Source of the DNA: Argopecten irradians
Lineage: Eukaryota > Mollusca > Bivalvia > Pectinida > Pectinidae
Reading direction: 5' to 3'
Assembly (NCBI RefSeq): GCF_041381155.1
Contig: NC_091143.1
Span: 36,694,679 to 36,758,678 of the forward strand
DNA: 64,000 bases
Each line of letters opens with the position of its first letter. The stretch's first letter is position 1. This document shows, piece by piece, positions 23,281 through 36,039 of this stretch. Under the pieces are notes generated by a model. That model saw only the letters and a program-made list of their open reading frames with translations. It searched no databases and was not told the origin of the DNA. The translations under genes and the position numbers were made by a program.

Positions 23281-23849
23281 TTTTTTGCGCAAAATTTCGT
23301 TTCCTACCTCTAGATTGAAGAGTTCGCAACGCAACGTCTGCCCTATTCGAATTCCCTCCCTTTGATCAAGTCGGTATACATTGGTTGAAATTGATTGATA
23401 AATTGGGAAATAATAAATAAATAATAATAAATCATTATAAAATTAACGTGACCAAAGTCAAGGCCTTAAAGGGCGCAATCAGATGTATCAGTGGCCTGTA
23501 TCAGTAACCATTAATTATGCACTGTTAAAAAGTTCAATTCATCGAAATAACGGAACCGTTTATTTTTTCATATATTGACACTCTATCCTTGTCCCTTAAT
23601 GCCCATTTGAGAAGGAAATCCACAAAAGAGATGGAAGATTTTTTTATTTCCGTAACAGATATTCCGATTTTGGTCAGCTGATTATATTAGAAGTTGGTCC
23701 ATCACTTGAACGCTTGCAAATAAAGAGCAATAGATTACGTTCGTCGCATTATAAAAGCGTTATTTGAACCGCTTGATTATATAATGAGCCGACGTCAAAG
23801 CATTGAATTCACGTGCACGCTGATGGGATTTCAGTGGGTAAAAAAATAA

Positions 23850-24060
23850 ATAATAAAAAAAAAAAAAAAATTGGTGGCCGCAAACTGAAGCATTGAATTT
23901 TGAAGACTGAGTTTTTTCTTAACATTTTCATGTAGATCTACACTTTTTTGTGTATGTGTATGTGCCCCTTATTAAAATCGTATTTAAGATATTTTAGCAT
24001 TGACATTTTCGTTTCATTTTTGTTTTGTTTTTTTTTTTTTTTTTTTTGGGGGGGGGGGGG
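23850..24060. repeat. Homopolymer tracts near the PHAX 5' flank
   Basis: A long A run near 23855-23870 and a T run followed by 12 or more G at about 24030-24060. These are simple repeats only. The remaining 23360-24570 interval shows no gene. Confidence 0.8.
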
Positions 24061-24578
24061 ATATTTGTGAAAGGAATACAAAATAGATAAGAAAAACAGA
24101 ATGTATGAACATATGATACAGACTAGTATAAATCTCTAATGAAAATAACCAAACCCAAACAGGCTATGTTTTTAAAGATAAAGATATGAGAAAGAGAGTA
24201 AGTAAGTAAATAAATAAATAGAATTATAGAAAAAAGGTGATATATCTAGAAACCATGATCGCGAAAACATCTCCTAAAACAGGTTTACAAAGCTAGTGCC
24301 ACGCACAGGACAAAGATACCCCAAAGATTGAAGAAGAAGAAGAAGAAGTGGAAGAAAAAGAAAATCAGGCACAAAATGTTTTGCAGATTCATGAAAAAGT
24401 ACAAGGCCTAACCCTGGAAACCGGTGTCCTTATAAATGCATTGAAAAAGTGAATTCAGATACAGTGTACGCAAATGCATGAGTACCATAGTTTTGATATA
24501 TTTAAATAATACATTATTTATAAGCTAATATTGTTGATACACATACTATCAATTTAAAAAGTATATCTTGCCTATTTG

Positions 24579-25125
24579 TAGCCCGAGATACTCTGGCCCT
24601 GACACCAGACTTTATGACAGATAGATGTCTGGTTTAGGGCCAGAGCGCAGTACTACTCGAAAACCTGGAATAAGCCGAAACCGTTTGGTATCGGGCCAGG
24701 TACTCTCCGATATAGACTACTTACAAAATATTACCATCGAGAATCGCCACTTGCCTTGGTCTTTTCAACAAATGAATAATTTTTCTACTCATACCCATCC
24801 ATTTCATCACGCATGCACGTTCTAATGTGTCAACACAGTAGTTTCTTTTCTCCCTCGTCGTCGTCGCCATTTTCTCGTAGTATGCAAATCACCTTTAATC
24901 TCGACGGATTGCTATATTTGGGTAGATATGATATTCATTTGTTGAATAGACTTTAGGTTAGTGGTGCTTCTCGGTGGTCAGTCTGAATCGGAAATGACCT
25001 GGCCCGATACCAAACGGTGTCGGCTTATTCCAGGTTTTCGAGTGCTACTGCGTTCTGGCCCTAAACCAGACATCTATCTGTCATAATGTCTAAGTCTGGT
25101 GTCAGCGCCAGAGTATCTCGGGCTA
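24579..25125. mobile_element. 547-bp element with about 145-bp inverted ends and 9-bp target duplication (Mutator-like)
   Basis: TAGCCCGAGATACTCTGG at the left and CCAGAGTATCTCGGGCTA at the right are the tips of arms that stay paired for about 145 bp. The arms include CTCGAAAACCTGGAATAAGC and TTTGGTATCGGGCCAGGT. The nonamer GCCTATTTG flanks both ends (24570-24578 and 25126-25134). Long inverted ends plus a 9-bp duplication are typical of Mutator-like elements. It carries no transposase. Confidence 0.85.
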
Positions 25126-25589
25126 GCCTATTTGCTGATGACACTTCAATTCATGCAGTATTTATTCTTCTTCATCTTGTTTGGACATCCAATATTCGTG
25201 AATTGCAAGAACATCAATTTTATCTACAGAAAACTGATGCATAACTTAAAAATACCACCCTAAGCTTTTTATATTACCTTAACTTTCGAAATGAAAAAAA
25301 AGGTAAATTTTATAAAGTATCTTTGTCGCTTATGGCGGGCATGTATACGTGTTGCTTGTTCTCTGGCAGATGTGAATGTAAATGCAGCACGAAATAGATC
25401 ACTAACATGCTATTCATTTTCTAAAGAAGTATCTTTATATAAGGAATCGCAGGTAAAACCATTATGTTAGAGAAGGGAATATTTTAAACACTCATTTATG
25501 TATAAAGTCCACAATAATATAGCTCTTATTCCATTATTCTTATCCTTCCGAGACTAGGAGAACGTAATAATTACATTTATTTCTAATGA

Positions 25590-26115
25590 TTGTTTGATTT
25601 ATTAACGTCCTATTTACAGGGTCATGTGAAGACGGTCTCCCATGTATGTGGTGCGTAGCTTATGTGAAATGCGAGATGAATGTTTTGGAAGACTTCTGTA
25701 TGTTCGTGTTGTGTATTCTTGTATAGTGGAACAGTTTCCTTTTTATAGTGCTATATCACTGAGCCATGCTGTCGAAGACACCAATCAACACACCACAACC
25801 GGTCACATTATACTGACAACGGGCGAACAACGGGCGAACCATGATCAGTTCTCCTGCTCCCTGTATATGCTGAACGCTAAGAAGGAGCAGAAAGTACCAC
25901 TTTTGTAGACTTTGGTGTGTCTGGGACAGGGGATAGAACCCAGAACCTTCCTCAGAGGGGCGAGCGCTCAACAAAAGGCCAAAAGTGAGGTTGCGTCAAG
26001 GGAGACATTAAGAATACAGTCAGTTAGGAAAAAAAGAAAAGATAGGACCCCAAATTTAGTCGCCTTTTACGATCATGCAATACAATTCCAACGCCCTACC
26101 TGCAGGACAAACTTC
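25590..26115 (+). repeat. Dispersed repeat R1, near full-length copy
   Basis: The head TTGATTTATTAACGTCCTAT, the TATAGTGCTATATCACTGAG block and the tail TTTTACGATCATGCAATA match the other R1 copies in order. This copy lacks a few tens of bases near the tail (the GGGGCAGCAGGTA block is missing). Confidence 0.8.
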
Positions 26116-26831
26116 TTATGTTATAGAATAACAGATTTTTTTCACTCCTTTGAGGTTAGACACAAGGGTAAGATTCTTAAGTTGTCAGACCCGAGGGTTG
26201 AGATCTCCGGTCTCACCCCTAAGACGACCCTAAATGATTCTTTTCCTCTTACCCCGTGCACCACTTTGTATCTCTAATTAACGTGTCACTTACGAGATGA
26301 TACTATGTCGTGACGTCATGCTATTGTTGGAAACGTGCAAAGATTTCGTGTAGATTTCCTTTATCGTAGATTGTGATAGAAAAAAATCCCACACTGGTAA
26401 AACTGTGGATAAAAGAGAAAGAGTTATCTTTTCCATAGCAAGCACTGGATATCATGTGAAGTATGTGAGAACAGTTTATCTGTAGAGCCATCCGTCAGTT
26501 TTACTATTTGTAATCAAGGAAGGATTTTAGTAAGAATTTGCAATTTCTACCCTATTGGACATCACCCTCGAGAACGTTTCTGGGGTCCAGACCTCTACAT
26601 ATTGGGTAAAATACTTCAGAATTTATTCTTACAAAAAGGGATTGAAATGGAAGTATTTGCACAATATTCTTATTCTATCCTGTCCGTCACCGGAACCTTG
26701 GGTCAGACTCATAGCTATATAGAGCTTATCTAATAAGCTGAATATATAATTCTCTTCATCAAAGTCATAAGGGCTTTTTCTTCTTGATTTAGATTGTTTC
26801 CAAAATAACAACATATACAATACTTACACGT

Positions 26832-27841
26832 CCATGTAGACGAATATTTAAATCATTAAGCTGAAAGACAGAGAGAATACAGAATAAAATTTAGTTACAA
26901 TTCAATGAATTTTTCCTGGGAAGTACATTTAGTGAAACAAAAAAAAAGTTGATAGATGGGTGCACAAAATATGAGCAATTTTAGGGCGAAGTAAATACCA
27001 ATGGATACGGTATAGGTCAAACACGTCTGTTTTGTGTATCAAATCTATCTGAGCTATCTAGTCTAGACTCAGGACCCAGACATGGCTGTGAAATGTCTCA
27101 TGTGATGAAGATATATCTGGTCTAGACTCCAAGAGACCTAGACATGAATGCTAGTCCTGTCTGAGTGACACTGGAAGACACTTATCATCACACGTATGGC
27201 ATTGTATCGACTGTGATATTAATGTCACCCGTTAATGTAGCAGTACATTCTGTGTACATGGCAATGTTAAGCATTGTACAATCTGTTTTCATAAGTGAAC
27301 TTACGCTCTAAGAATTAGTTATTCCCACACTAAAACAGCAAAACTATCTTTTGGATTTTTTTTTTACCTTTTTGTCACATGTTGGAAGCCTAGAAAATGA
27401 ATTTATTTAGCAAATTATCATCTTTGAAATCAGAACATAATAGATAAAGCCTATGGAAAACACATTCCATTTCCCCATGTGTAGTCCATTAAATTGTAAG
27501 CATATAAATATATATATATATATATATATACAGATGCACACACACAAAATAAAATATTGTATTTTGCAATGACAAAGCTACGAGCCTATCAATATGACCA
27601 AATTTACTTGTCAACTTAATGCCAGCTTGGTTTTACTTTTAAAAATGAAAAAAAGTTAATCAATAATACTTTTATAATTATCTATAAAACGATGAAAGAT
27701 ATCCTAATCTCATAATTGACAGGTGATATATTTACACAGGTATAAATTTGACCTTATTTGGATCTGGTTCAATGTCCACATTAAATGAAATTTCTTCCAC
27801 AGCAGAACAGAAAGTGCTTAGAACATTTTTATATGCATAAA
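26832..27841 (-). CDS. Possible exons of an unidentified gene
   Basis: Three minus-strand segments with splice-like borders join in compatible phases: 27841-27736, a 22-nt piece at about 27389-27368, and about 26864-26832. Together they would read VYAYKNVLSTFCSAVEE, then EPDPNKVKFIPV, then LPTCDKK and LNDLNIRLHGR. The last segment ends in a strong GTAAGT donor. I do not recognise the protein. Neither a start nor an end is located, and the pieces are short, so this could be chance. A further Lys/Asp-rich frame at 26629-26820 may or may not belong. Confidence 0.25.
27505..27552 (+). repeat. (TA)n then (CA)n microsatellite
   Basis: An alternating TA run is followed after a few bases by an ACACAC run. 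It is simple sequence. Confidence 0.9.
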
Positions 27842-27999
27842 CTACTAGATTTGCTCGGGTTAGAAAAAATAAAGAAAACAAACATATCTTATGCGCTTGA
27901 TTTGTAAAGCCAGACAAGGCACTTCATTTTATTTTACACATAATTAATGTCTTTACGTCTGCAGTAATTTCTAGAGGATAATCCAAAAATTCTTACAGA

Positions 28000-28980
28000 A
28001 GTATCATATTCAGGTCTTGTTTGAATTAGATAATTATGAAGTTGACAATGCTAATTGAAAAAAAATCATTGAATCTCTGATTCATTATATTGACAACATG
28101 ATCTTGGCAATTTATGCAAAGTTATACCAGTATATAAATCGGATATGATAGTTATAAAATACAACAAAAAGTGTTTTTATTTTTTTCCAAAATGATGGAA
28201 TTTGGAATATTTTCATGTCCTACCAATGTTCTACAAAATACTGTTTCAAAGTTATAATCTTCGACATAAGACAATATTTGATTACATAGTATGAAATTTT
28301 TATATTTAAGCTAAGAATACATGGAATAACATCCACGCCTTAGATTTTGTGCTTTAAAAACTAAAGATGCATTACTTGTTTCATCATTGAAATCAATATT
28401 TCGACCCTTACCTAATTATGTTATAAGTTTCAATGTTAGTAAAATAATTGTATGAAAACAAAAACATCTTAAAAAGAGTCGATCACATTGAATAAACAAA
28501 CTGCATTTATTATTGGTGAAAAATATGTTTGTTTTTAGATGTCTAAAAATGTGATATTTCTGTTCAATATGGTTACATTATAGAGCTTTTTAATGAAAAG
28601 TGCTTCATTATATAATGTAATACAGGGCGTTTTTAAAGCTTTATATGACGTATTTTTTTTTACATTACTTACATACTTTTAGAATAACAATACTTACAGT
28701 GTATAGCTTTAATTTTGCTTATATGAAAGTAAGTGAGAGTTTAAATTGATATTTGGCGGTACTGCCAAAATCACTATGATTTGGGTCAGACTATGAAACC
28801 AAGTTGTGGTCGTCATTTCTCATTTTCACTATATACAGATATGTTTCCATCTAAACATATATAGGTCATACAAAGCTAAAAATTTACAGTGTATAAATTC
28901 TGTGTTGTAACTAATATTTATAAGGCAACATACATGTTTGTCTGTCTATTTAAATGATTTCCATAGGTTAAATCATAAAC
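28000..28980. other. Non-coding AT-rich stretch
   Basis: I see no gene, inverted repeat or array here. Confidence 0.45.
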
Positions 28981-28982
28981 TG

Positions 28983-29236
28983 AGGAAAAAATACCATGTC
29001 AAAATTTGCGACCGGTTATGGCATATACATATGAATGTAAAAGATTACTAAGAAAAAATACCATGTCAAAATTTGCGCCCGGTTATAGCATATACATATG
29101 AATGTAAAAGATTACTAAAGAAAAAAACACCATGTCAAAATTTGCGACCGGTTATTGCAAATACATATGAATGTAAAAGATTACTGAAGAAAAAATACCA
29201 TGTCAAAATGTGTGCCCGGTTATGACATATACATAT
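28983..29236 (+). repeat. Four tandem units of about 64 bp
   Basis: Each unit reads AAAATACCATGTCAAAAT, then CCCGGTTAT or ACCGGTTAT, then ACATATGAATGTAAAAGA. The units are about 95% alike except the last, which drifts at its end. It lies 750 bp upstream of the transporter start codon. Confidence 0.9.
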
Positions 29237-29986
29237 GGATATGTAACTTATATGCAAGTTATATCTGCCGTGACCAGGTGAAAATAAATCGTTTTACAAA
29301 TACATGTACTAATATCATTTCTAAAGATAAATCCTATGCATTGAAAGTTTGTAGTTCTCAAAATGTTGATAACTTTTGGTGGCAAATAACACATAAAAAG
29401 CTCTTTTTGATTCGTGCAATGAAAAATATAACACATATAACTTTAAGAGACTTACAAATTATACTCTGATAACTGTGGTGTATAGGTATGATTTAATGAA
29501 TTCTTCAGATAATAATTCAAGCTATTATTAGTATAGTGTATACACAATGCTCACACAGATACGGCGTTAAACATGTATGTACTCGATACGATATTTTTTG
29601 TATATTGTAACGTGTATAAAGACTGTCAAAATAGGTTTTTAAATCTGTTGTATCATATACATCATGGACAATTGAAACAAGTACGTCCGTCACAAATAGT
29701 CATATCTCACTCACTAGGTACATGTATGGCGGTGAGGGGGGCTTTATCAGAGGTTACCAATGGAGACGGCTGATAGATATGTAGGTAATCAGTTATATAG
29801 TGATAATCTTAGATCTGATTTTCATTTTGTGAGTACTTAAACTAGTTCACTCACGTGCATTTAGATCATGTGATGCAGTGAAATTTTGTGATGCTGTAAT
29901 GATGACAGTCATGTGTCTTGTACATATACTATTGTATAAAAACAAACACATCACTTGACTACGACCGAGGTCTCGGATGGTGTATC

Positions 29987-32900
29987 ATGTCTCGTCTCAG
30001 CGATGATGTTGAAGAGAGTCGATCTTTACTTGGCAGAGGCGGCCGAGTCGCAGTGAATGTTAGCTACAATGATTCCGGAGATCTGTATGGATCGAAGAAC
30101 CGTCCCATCGTATCACCAACCGTTCGGAACGTCATAATAGCAGTCCTTAACGTCGTCACCAACGTAATGATGAACGTTTCACTTCCGGTTTACGCCGATA
30201 CAATGGACCAAGTAGGAGGGGGTATTTTTGTTCTGCTCATGAACACAAGTATCACGGTTTCCATTTTGTTCGCGTTGCTTACTATTTTAGTCAGGAAGAC
30301 AAAGTTAGATCCAAACGCAAGTTTGAAACCAAAGTCGTCTTGGAAGGTATTGGTAGCTATGGGGTTATTTACCACCCTTAATGGTATATTGGTAGTAAAC
30401 GCCAGTCCCTCAGATCGGACCCCGCCATATTTACAGGGGATACTAGCGTCTACAGTCATACCATACACCGTCCTGTGTCGTCTCATCATTCTCAGGAAAG
30501 GTAAAACAATCAAATAAAATCATACGGTCACTAAAGTACAATGAGTAAACATATTTAGATATATTACTTGAAACTTAATGTAACGGAAACAACTCAGATA
30601 GCGATATATGATGATAATGACATCTGACAAAAAAGAAATGTGCAAGAGAATATTAATATACTGTCCATCAGACATTCATTAAATTTATAAGTAAAATATT
30701 CGATATTCATGCGTAATTTAAGATTTTATTCGTTATTTTGTCATAATAAACATTTCAAATAAAGCTATATTCTTGAATGATTGTATATGATTGAAATAAT
30801 AACAGTTCAGGTGGAGTATGAGATGTGTTTCTAATGTAAAGTTTTGATTAGTATGTTTATTCATTATTTACAATCTAAAATTTGCAATTCAAAATATTTT
30901 TCGTTGATTTTTCCGGAATGATATTGACCAAGGCATATACTACTTAACTATAATGCAGTTAAATGGCACAAATGGGTTGTGACCAGGTGTCCTAAGCAGT
31001 GAGGGTCTTCTGAAGCTTTTTATAAACAACTTAAATGAAAATATTGCCATCTTTGATTTATTTCGGTAATTACCGCTATTTTTTTCAGGTATAAGCACCG
31101 TTAGAGCGTTATGCACGTGCGTGGTCCTTGTTGGGTTGTTCGTTAGCACGGAACCGCAAACATTCGGACTGGATGGGTCTGGGTCTGGGGACTCTGGAAC
31201 AACACCTTCAGCCCTCAAAAGAGTCCTTTGGCCTCTGTGTTTTGCACTTGGCTTCCTACCGATAGGACTGAGTAATGTGTTCTGTGAAAAAGAGCTGAAG
31301 AAAGATGAGGTAGGATGATGCTACATTTGTTACATAAAATGACAAAATACAATATTAATACTATACAGTATTAGTTATAGCATAGGGCACTGGCGTTTTA
31401 AAGAAAACCTCTAAAAACGTTTTGATATAAAATTGCAGGTTCCTAGGGTCACACAATTTCTAATGACGTCATGAGTTTGCGTGCGTAACGTCATCATTTT
31501 CGGAGAAAGCGACATGAATTGCACCCAAAGGATACAGATCTAATAGGGACATAACTGTCTAATATGCATAAGGAATATTGGTTTGAAATATGTTATATTT
31601 ATGTTTAAATCTTTATATGTCATGGAGTTTTAAAATGAAAAATAGAAGAAAAAAACCCAAAAGGTTTCTGGTTCCTAGGATCACACAATATTTCATATCT
31701 GGTTTGTATTTTTTAGTAATGGAATAGAGACATCGACAATGCACTTAACTCTATTAATGTCGATAACAAGAGCTATTTTCATCAACATTGTATGCTTTCA
31801 TTTGTCTGTTTGTTACCTTATTTATATTAACTACAATTAAAAATGCATTAGGTATTGATATAAAAACAAGCATTCATGTTCACAGTATAATATACTTTTC
31901 GAAATCAACAAGTATCTGCTTATAATTCGAAGATCACTTTTTACAAATTAAAGGTTTTAGCACCGACCGAATATATTGTCGTACTAACACAAAGATACGA
32001 TAACACAAATACATAATTAGATCAATACATCACTAGTTAATCCAGCCTACTTCCTATAACCCTAGCGTGCTATCAGATCACGAGAAATGAGGTCATCTTT
32101 CTCCTAATCTTAGGACGTCGTTACTCAGCATAAATACTACAACATAACTGTATATGTAGAACAAATCATTCAATTTCCAAAATTATCACACAGCTATAGG
32201 GTGTTTAAAAAGTTTCGTTTTTGTTTGTTCTTTAAAAAAAGAAGCCTACTTGACACTCAGTCTTCCACCAGTTGAGATGCAACTCTTTCCTTATTTTCAA
32301 ACCCTTTGTTTGGTGTAGGGTAATCAATGGTTTGTTTTTATTTTTAAATTAATCGGAGCCTGAGTGATGTAATGCAATTTCTAACTTATACATGTATGAT
32401 AGTATATTATTCATCACGTGTCTAAATAGAGAAACAATTAACCAACCGGATACTATCACTTCATCAGGTTCTCTGTAAGTGTATTATTCAAAAACTCATT
32501 ATTCATGTTCTAAACATAGTAAGCATAGTGATTAAAATTTGAATTAACAAATATAAAGAGATACCAAAACATTCCGAGATAGTTCAGAGAGAAATTGAAT
32601 ACAATATATTTCATACATATCTTTATTACCTACATACTATGTATATTAACATTTAAAGGTTCTTTTGTACAGATAGGTTTAAGTAAACACAGGTATGTAC
32701 TTATCAATAATTTAGCTATTCCAAATTGCGCAAAGTAATCAGTTCAAAATTTGATTTAAAAAAGAAATCCCCAGAACGTTCAGTTTCAGTGTATTAGATT
32801 CATAGATTCATACCAATATAATCAATTTATCATATCATATTAAAGTGCAAATGAAGAAAAAATTATTATTGAGAACAAAAGATCATTTTATAAAAGGGAT

Positions 32901-34678
32901 AAACACTAGATAAAACAAAAGAGGAAAAAAAGAACAACAACAGAACGAGTGGTAGTAAAGATAAGTAGGTAAATATGAAACGTGTTAGTACTTGAAACAA
33001 TTCATCAAGGGAAGGGGTTAATTGTTACATTACATTTCGTTTTTTCCCTTAATCCTGTCTTTAATTTAAAATGGTTATTTAATTCTCCGAGGGCCAAATG
33101 TTTTTGATCATTGTAATGTTCGAAAATCTCCTCCCGAAATTAACCAGCTTTGCAGTAATATCTCAATCTATAGTTACTGCCATAGATGCGTTATTTTTTT
33201 CTGTTAGGTTTCCTTTTGATAATGAAATGAACACTAACATTTCTTAAATAAGTAAAGCCTTTTGATGCATTGACATTGATACAGGCTATGCACATATACG
33301 GCGTTTAATTATTCCATCGCAATTTATCAAATTTAGAGAAAAGGAGTTTTTTTAAATTCATACAAGGTAATATTACTTTCCTATTTCATTGACATTTTAT
33401 TGCCCATTTCCATAATGAAATGTGTTTATTTTTCTCGCATGCAATATGTAAACCTTCAAAAAAAGTGACAAAAACAAACATGGCGTACTATTTATGAAAT
33501 GAGACAAAATTGCCAATATGACGATAAATAACTTGTTGGAATATGAATCAAATCTTACCTCAACAAAAACATAATATAATTTCAAGAGCTCATTTCTTAA
33601 AGAGATGTTCCTTTCATTATATGTTACTCAGAATGAAGTGACTAGTAAACAGTGGTTTTGTTTGCAAAGATTGAAGATACATGTATCCGACGCGAATACA
33701 GGACTTTATATAAGGATAAGAATTTTTTAAAAATCGATAACCTAAAACCGTTTCAAATGAAGGATACGTCTGTAACAAGTGATATCCCTACATAAATACG
33801 TATTGTTCTAACAAACAGTTTGATTTCATTCTACTTTCAGGGCGAGTCTCTTGGTTTTATCACGTGGACTAATGTCTTTCAATTTGTCACTATGGTTTTC
33901 TTCTTCTGGACCGACTTTGTACCGGGATTCGGAACGGTAAGTAGGACGTTGATTTATGTAATTATATCGTTATCATATGAATGAACAAAATTCTAATTAC
34001 CAAATTTTTAATATATGACATGTAAATTTGGTATTCATCGTTGGAAGTGATGTTTTTTCACATAGTTTTGTAGTGTTTCACACCGACAGTGTTGCTTTCC
34101 TCACATATTTTGTTGATTTTATCAACATTTTATAAAGGTAGTGATGTTTTTTCCCAGTTTGTTATGAAGGTTTCACAGTAATCTGTAATTGAAATACTTT
34201 CCTTCTAATTTTGTTTATGTGACTTCCTTTTGTCTTCGTTGAACTTTAATAAATCATATTCAAATATTTTTTTTTTCAGTCTGATTCACCATCCCAATTC
34301 TTTACGAAATTCAATAAAGGATTTTCCTGCCTGTTCAGTTCCGCCGATTCCTGTCATGGGTTAGCAGGGAAAGCCTGGATATTCAATGTAGGCTATGTAT
34401 TCGGAAACTTGTTTCAGTTCTTGCTAATACAATATGCGGAAGGTTCAGTTTTTGCGGTAATTGTGCAAGCTATGGTTACTCCATTAGCAACTGTTTTCTG
34501 GACACTTTTTAACTATGACGATACCACTGACATTCTCAGCTGGCAGCCGGTGATGAATGCCACCACAGGATTTACTCTAGCAGGACTAGGTATCATAGTG
34601 CCAGGCGTGTTTCTCTACAACTATTTCAGTCGGAAAGAAGCACAGGAAGCCGCTGCACAAAGGACAGATAACTCTTAA
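29987..34678 (+). CDS. CRT-like ten-helix transporter (drug/metabolite transporter superfamily)
   Basis: Exons 29987-30500, 31089-31309, 33841-33936 and 34280-34678 join with GT-AG borders and matching phases (1, 0, 0) to give 409 aa. Ten hydrophobic segments are visible. They include IIAVLNVVTNVMMNVSLPVY (51-69), IFVLLMNTSITVSILFALL (80-98), YLQGILASTVIPYTVL (148-163), and in the last exon AWIFNVGYVFGNLFQFLL, VFAVIVQAMVTPLATVFW and a final Gly-rich helix. Ten helices with these motifs match homologues of the Plasmodium chloroquine-resistance transporter, annotated as 'crt homolog' in several eukaryotes. The family moves small solutes across membranes of acidic or plastid compartments; the substrate here is unknown. 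The cytosolic N-terminus carries ESRSLL (10-15), an acidic dileucine motif of the lysosomal-sorting type. An in-frame ATG lies 23 codons upstream; I prefer 29987 because the extra stretch is not protein-like. The 2.5-kb second intron holds nothing recognisable. Confidence 0.78.
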
Positions 34679-35207
34679 TCGTATTACACAGAAGGTGACG
34701 TCTTATCGTCTTCGTCGTCGTAAGTTGTCGAAGAGGATACTTAATATTTTCATACCCACATGATTTGCATCGCGTTATAACTTGTTATCATAACTACATA
34801 TGGTATTGAGACTAAAGGCCATGACATTGTTTGAACTGCTTTCAAGTTCAAAATTCCAAAATTTACACTTTGTTCCAATAACATCGTATGGAATAATAGT
34901 TTAAAATGACTAACATATACCACCGTCATTAGAAGAAGGGTAAAATTGTATGGTCATCAAATTTTGGTAGACACCTATCTTCACATGTATAACATATCCA
35001 CTGGTTAATAATAGCTTATTGGACTGATACCGCCATGGGAACATATCATTTAGACACTAAAGACCATGACAGTATAAGAACAACATTCAAATTCAAATAG
35101 CAAATCTGCTCTAAAGTATACTCTAGAGAGTATTATATAGTTTTTAATGTTACTAAGTTTTGGATCAAAATGTTAAACCCGGTGTATACCCCTTGAGGCA
35201 GAATTAA

Positions 35208-35370
35208 ATTTTGTTTGTTTGTTTGTTTGTTTGATTTATTAACGTTCTATTAACAGCTATGGTCATGTAAGGACGGCCTCCCATGTATGCGGTGTGCTGC
35301 GTGTATGTTGTGCGAGATGAGTGTACTGGGAGACTGGGAGACTGCGGTATGTTCGTGTTGTGTCTTAAAT
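35208..35370 (+). repeat. Dispersed repeat R1, 5' part only
   Basis: It starts with four TTTG units and TTTGATTTATTAACGTTCTA and runs to TGTTCGTGTTGTGTCT, where it breaks off. It is followed by a short direct repeat, AGACATCTGAGGCTGT, at about 35372 and 35405. Confidence 0.8.
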
Positions 35371-35509
35371 TAGACATCTGAGGCTGTAAATTATCCAAAG
35401 CGCAGACATCTGAGGCTGTTTAGGATTAAAAGTATTTTACAGGTTTTCTATCATTGTAATACAGAAGCACATTGTTTTGTCATATTGATTTGCCGAAAAC
35501 ATTCTTTTT

Positions 35510-36030
35510 GTTGTTTGTTTGATTAATTAACGTCCTATTAACAGCTATGGCATGTAAGGACGGCCTCCCATGTATGCGGTGTGTTGCGTGTATGTTGTGC
35601 GAGGTGTGTGTTTTGGGAGACTGCGGTATATTCATGTAGTGTCTTCTTGTATAGTGAAACTGTTGCCCTATTTATAGTGCTATATCACTGAAGCATGCCG
35701 CCGAAGACACCAAGCGACACACCCATCCGGTCACATTATACTGACAACGGACGAACCTTTCGTCCCACTCTCTTTATGCTGAGAACTAAGCAGGAGCAGA
35801 CACTACCACTTTTATAGACTTTGGTGTATATGGGCAAGGGGACAGATCCCAGAGCCTTCCTCACAGGGGCGAACGCTCAACTCAATGCCAAAAGTTAGGC
35901 GGTGACAAGGGAGGCATTAGGAAGGATAAAGTCAGTTAGGAAGAAGAAAAAGATAAGATCCTAAATTTAGTCGCCTTTTACGATCATGCAATAGGGGCAG
36001 CAGGTACAATTCTAACACCCAACCTACCGA
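35510..36030 (+). repeat. Dispersed repeat R1, full-length copy
   Basis: This is the most complete R1 copy. It has the head TTTGATTAATTAACGTCCTA, the GCTATATCACTGAAGCATGC block, GACAACGGACGAACC, ACTTTTATAGACTTTGGTG and the tail CAATAGGGGCAGCAGGTAC. It lies about 850 bp past the transporter stop codon. Confidence 0.85.
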
Positions 36031-36039
36031 AAACATTCA

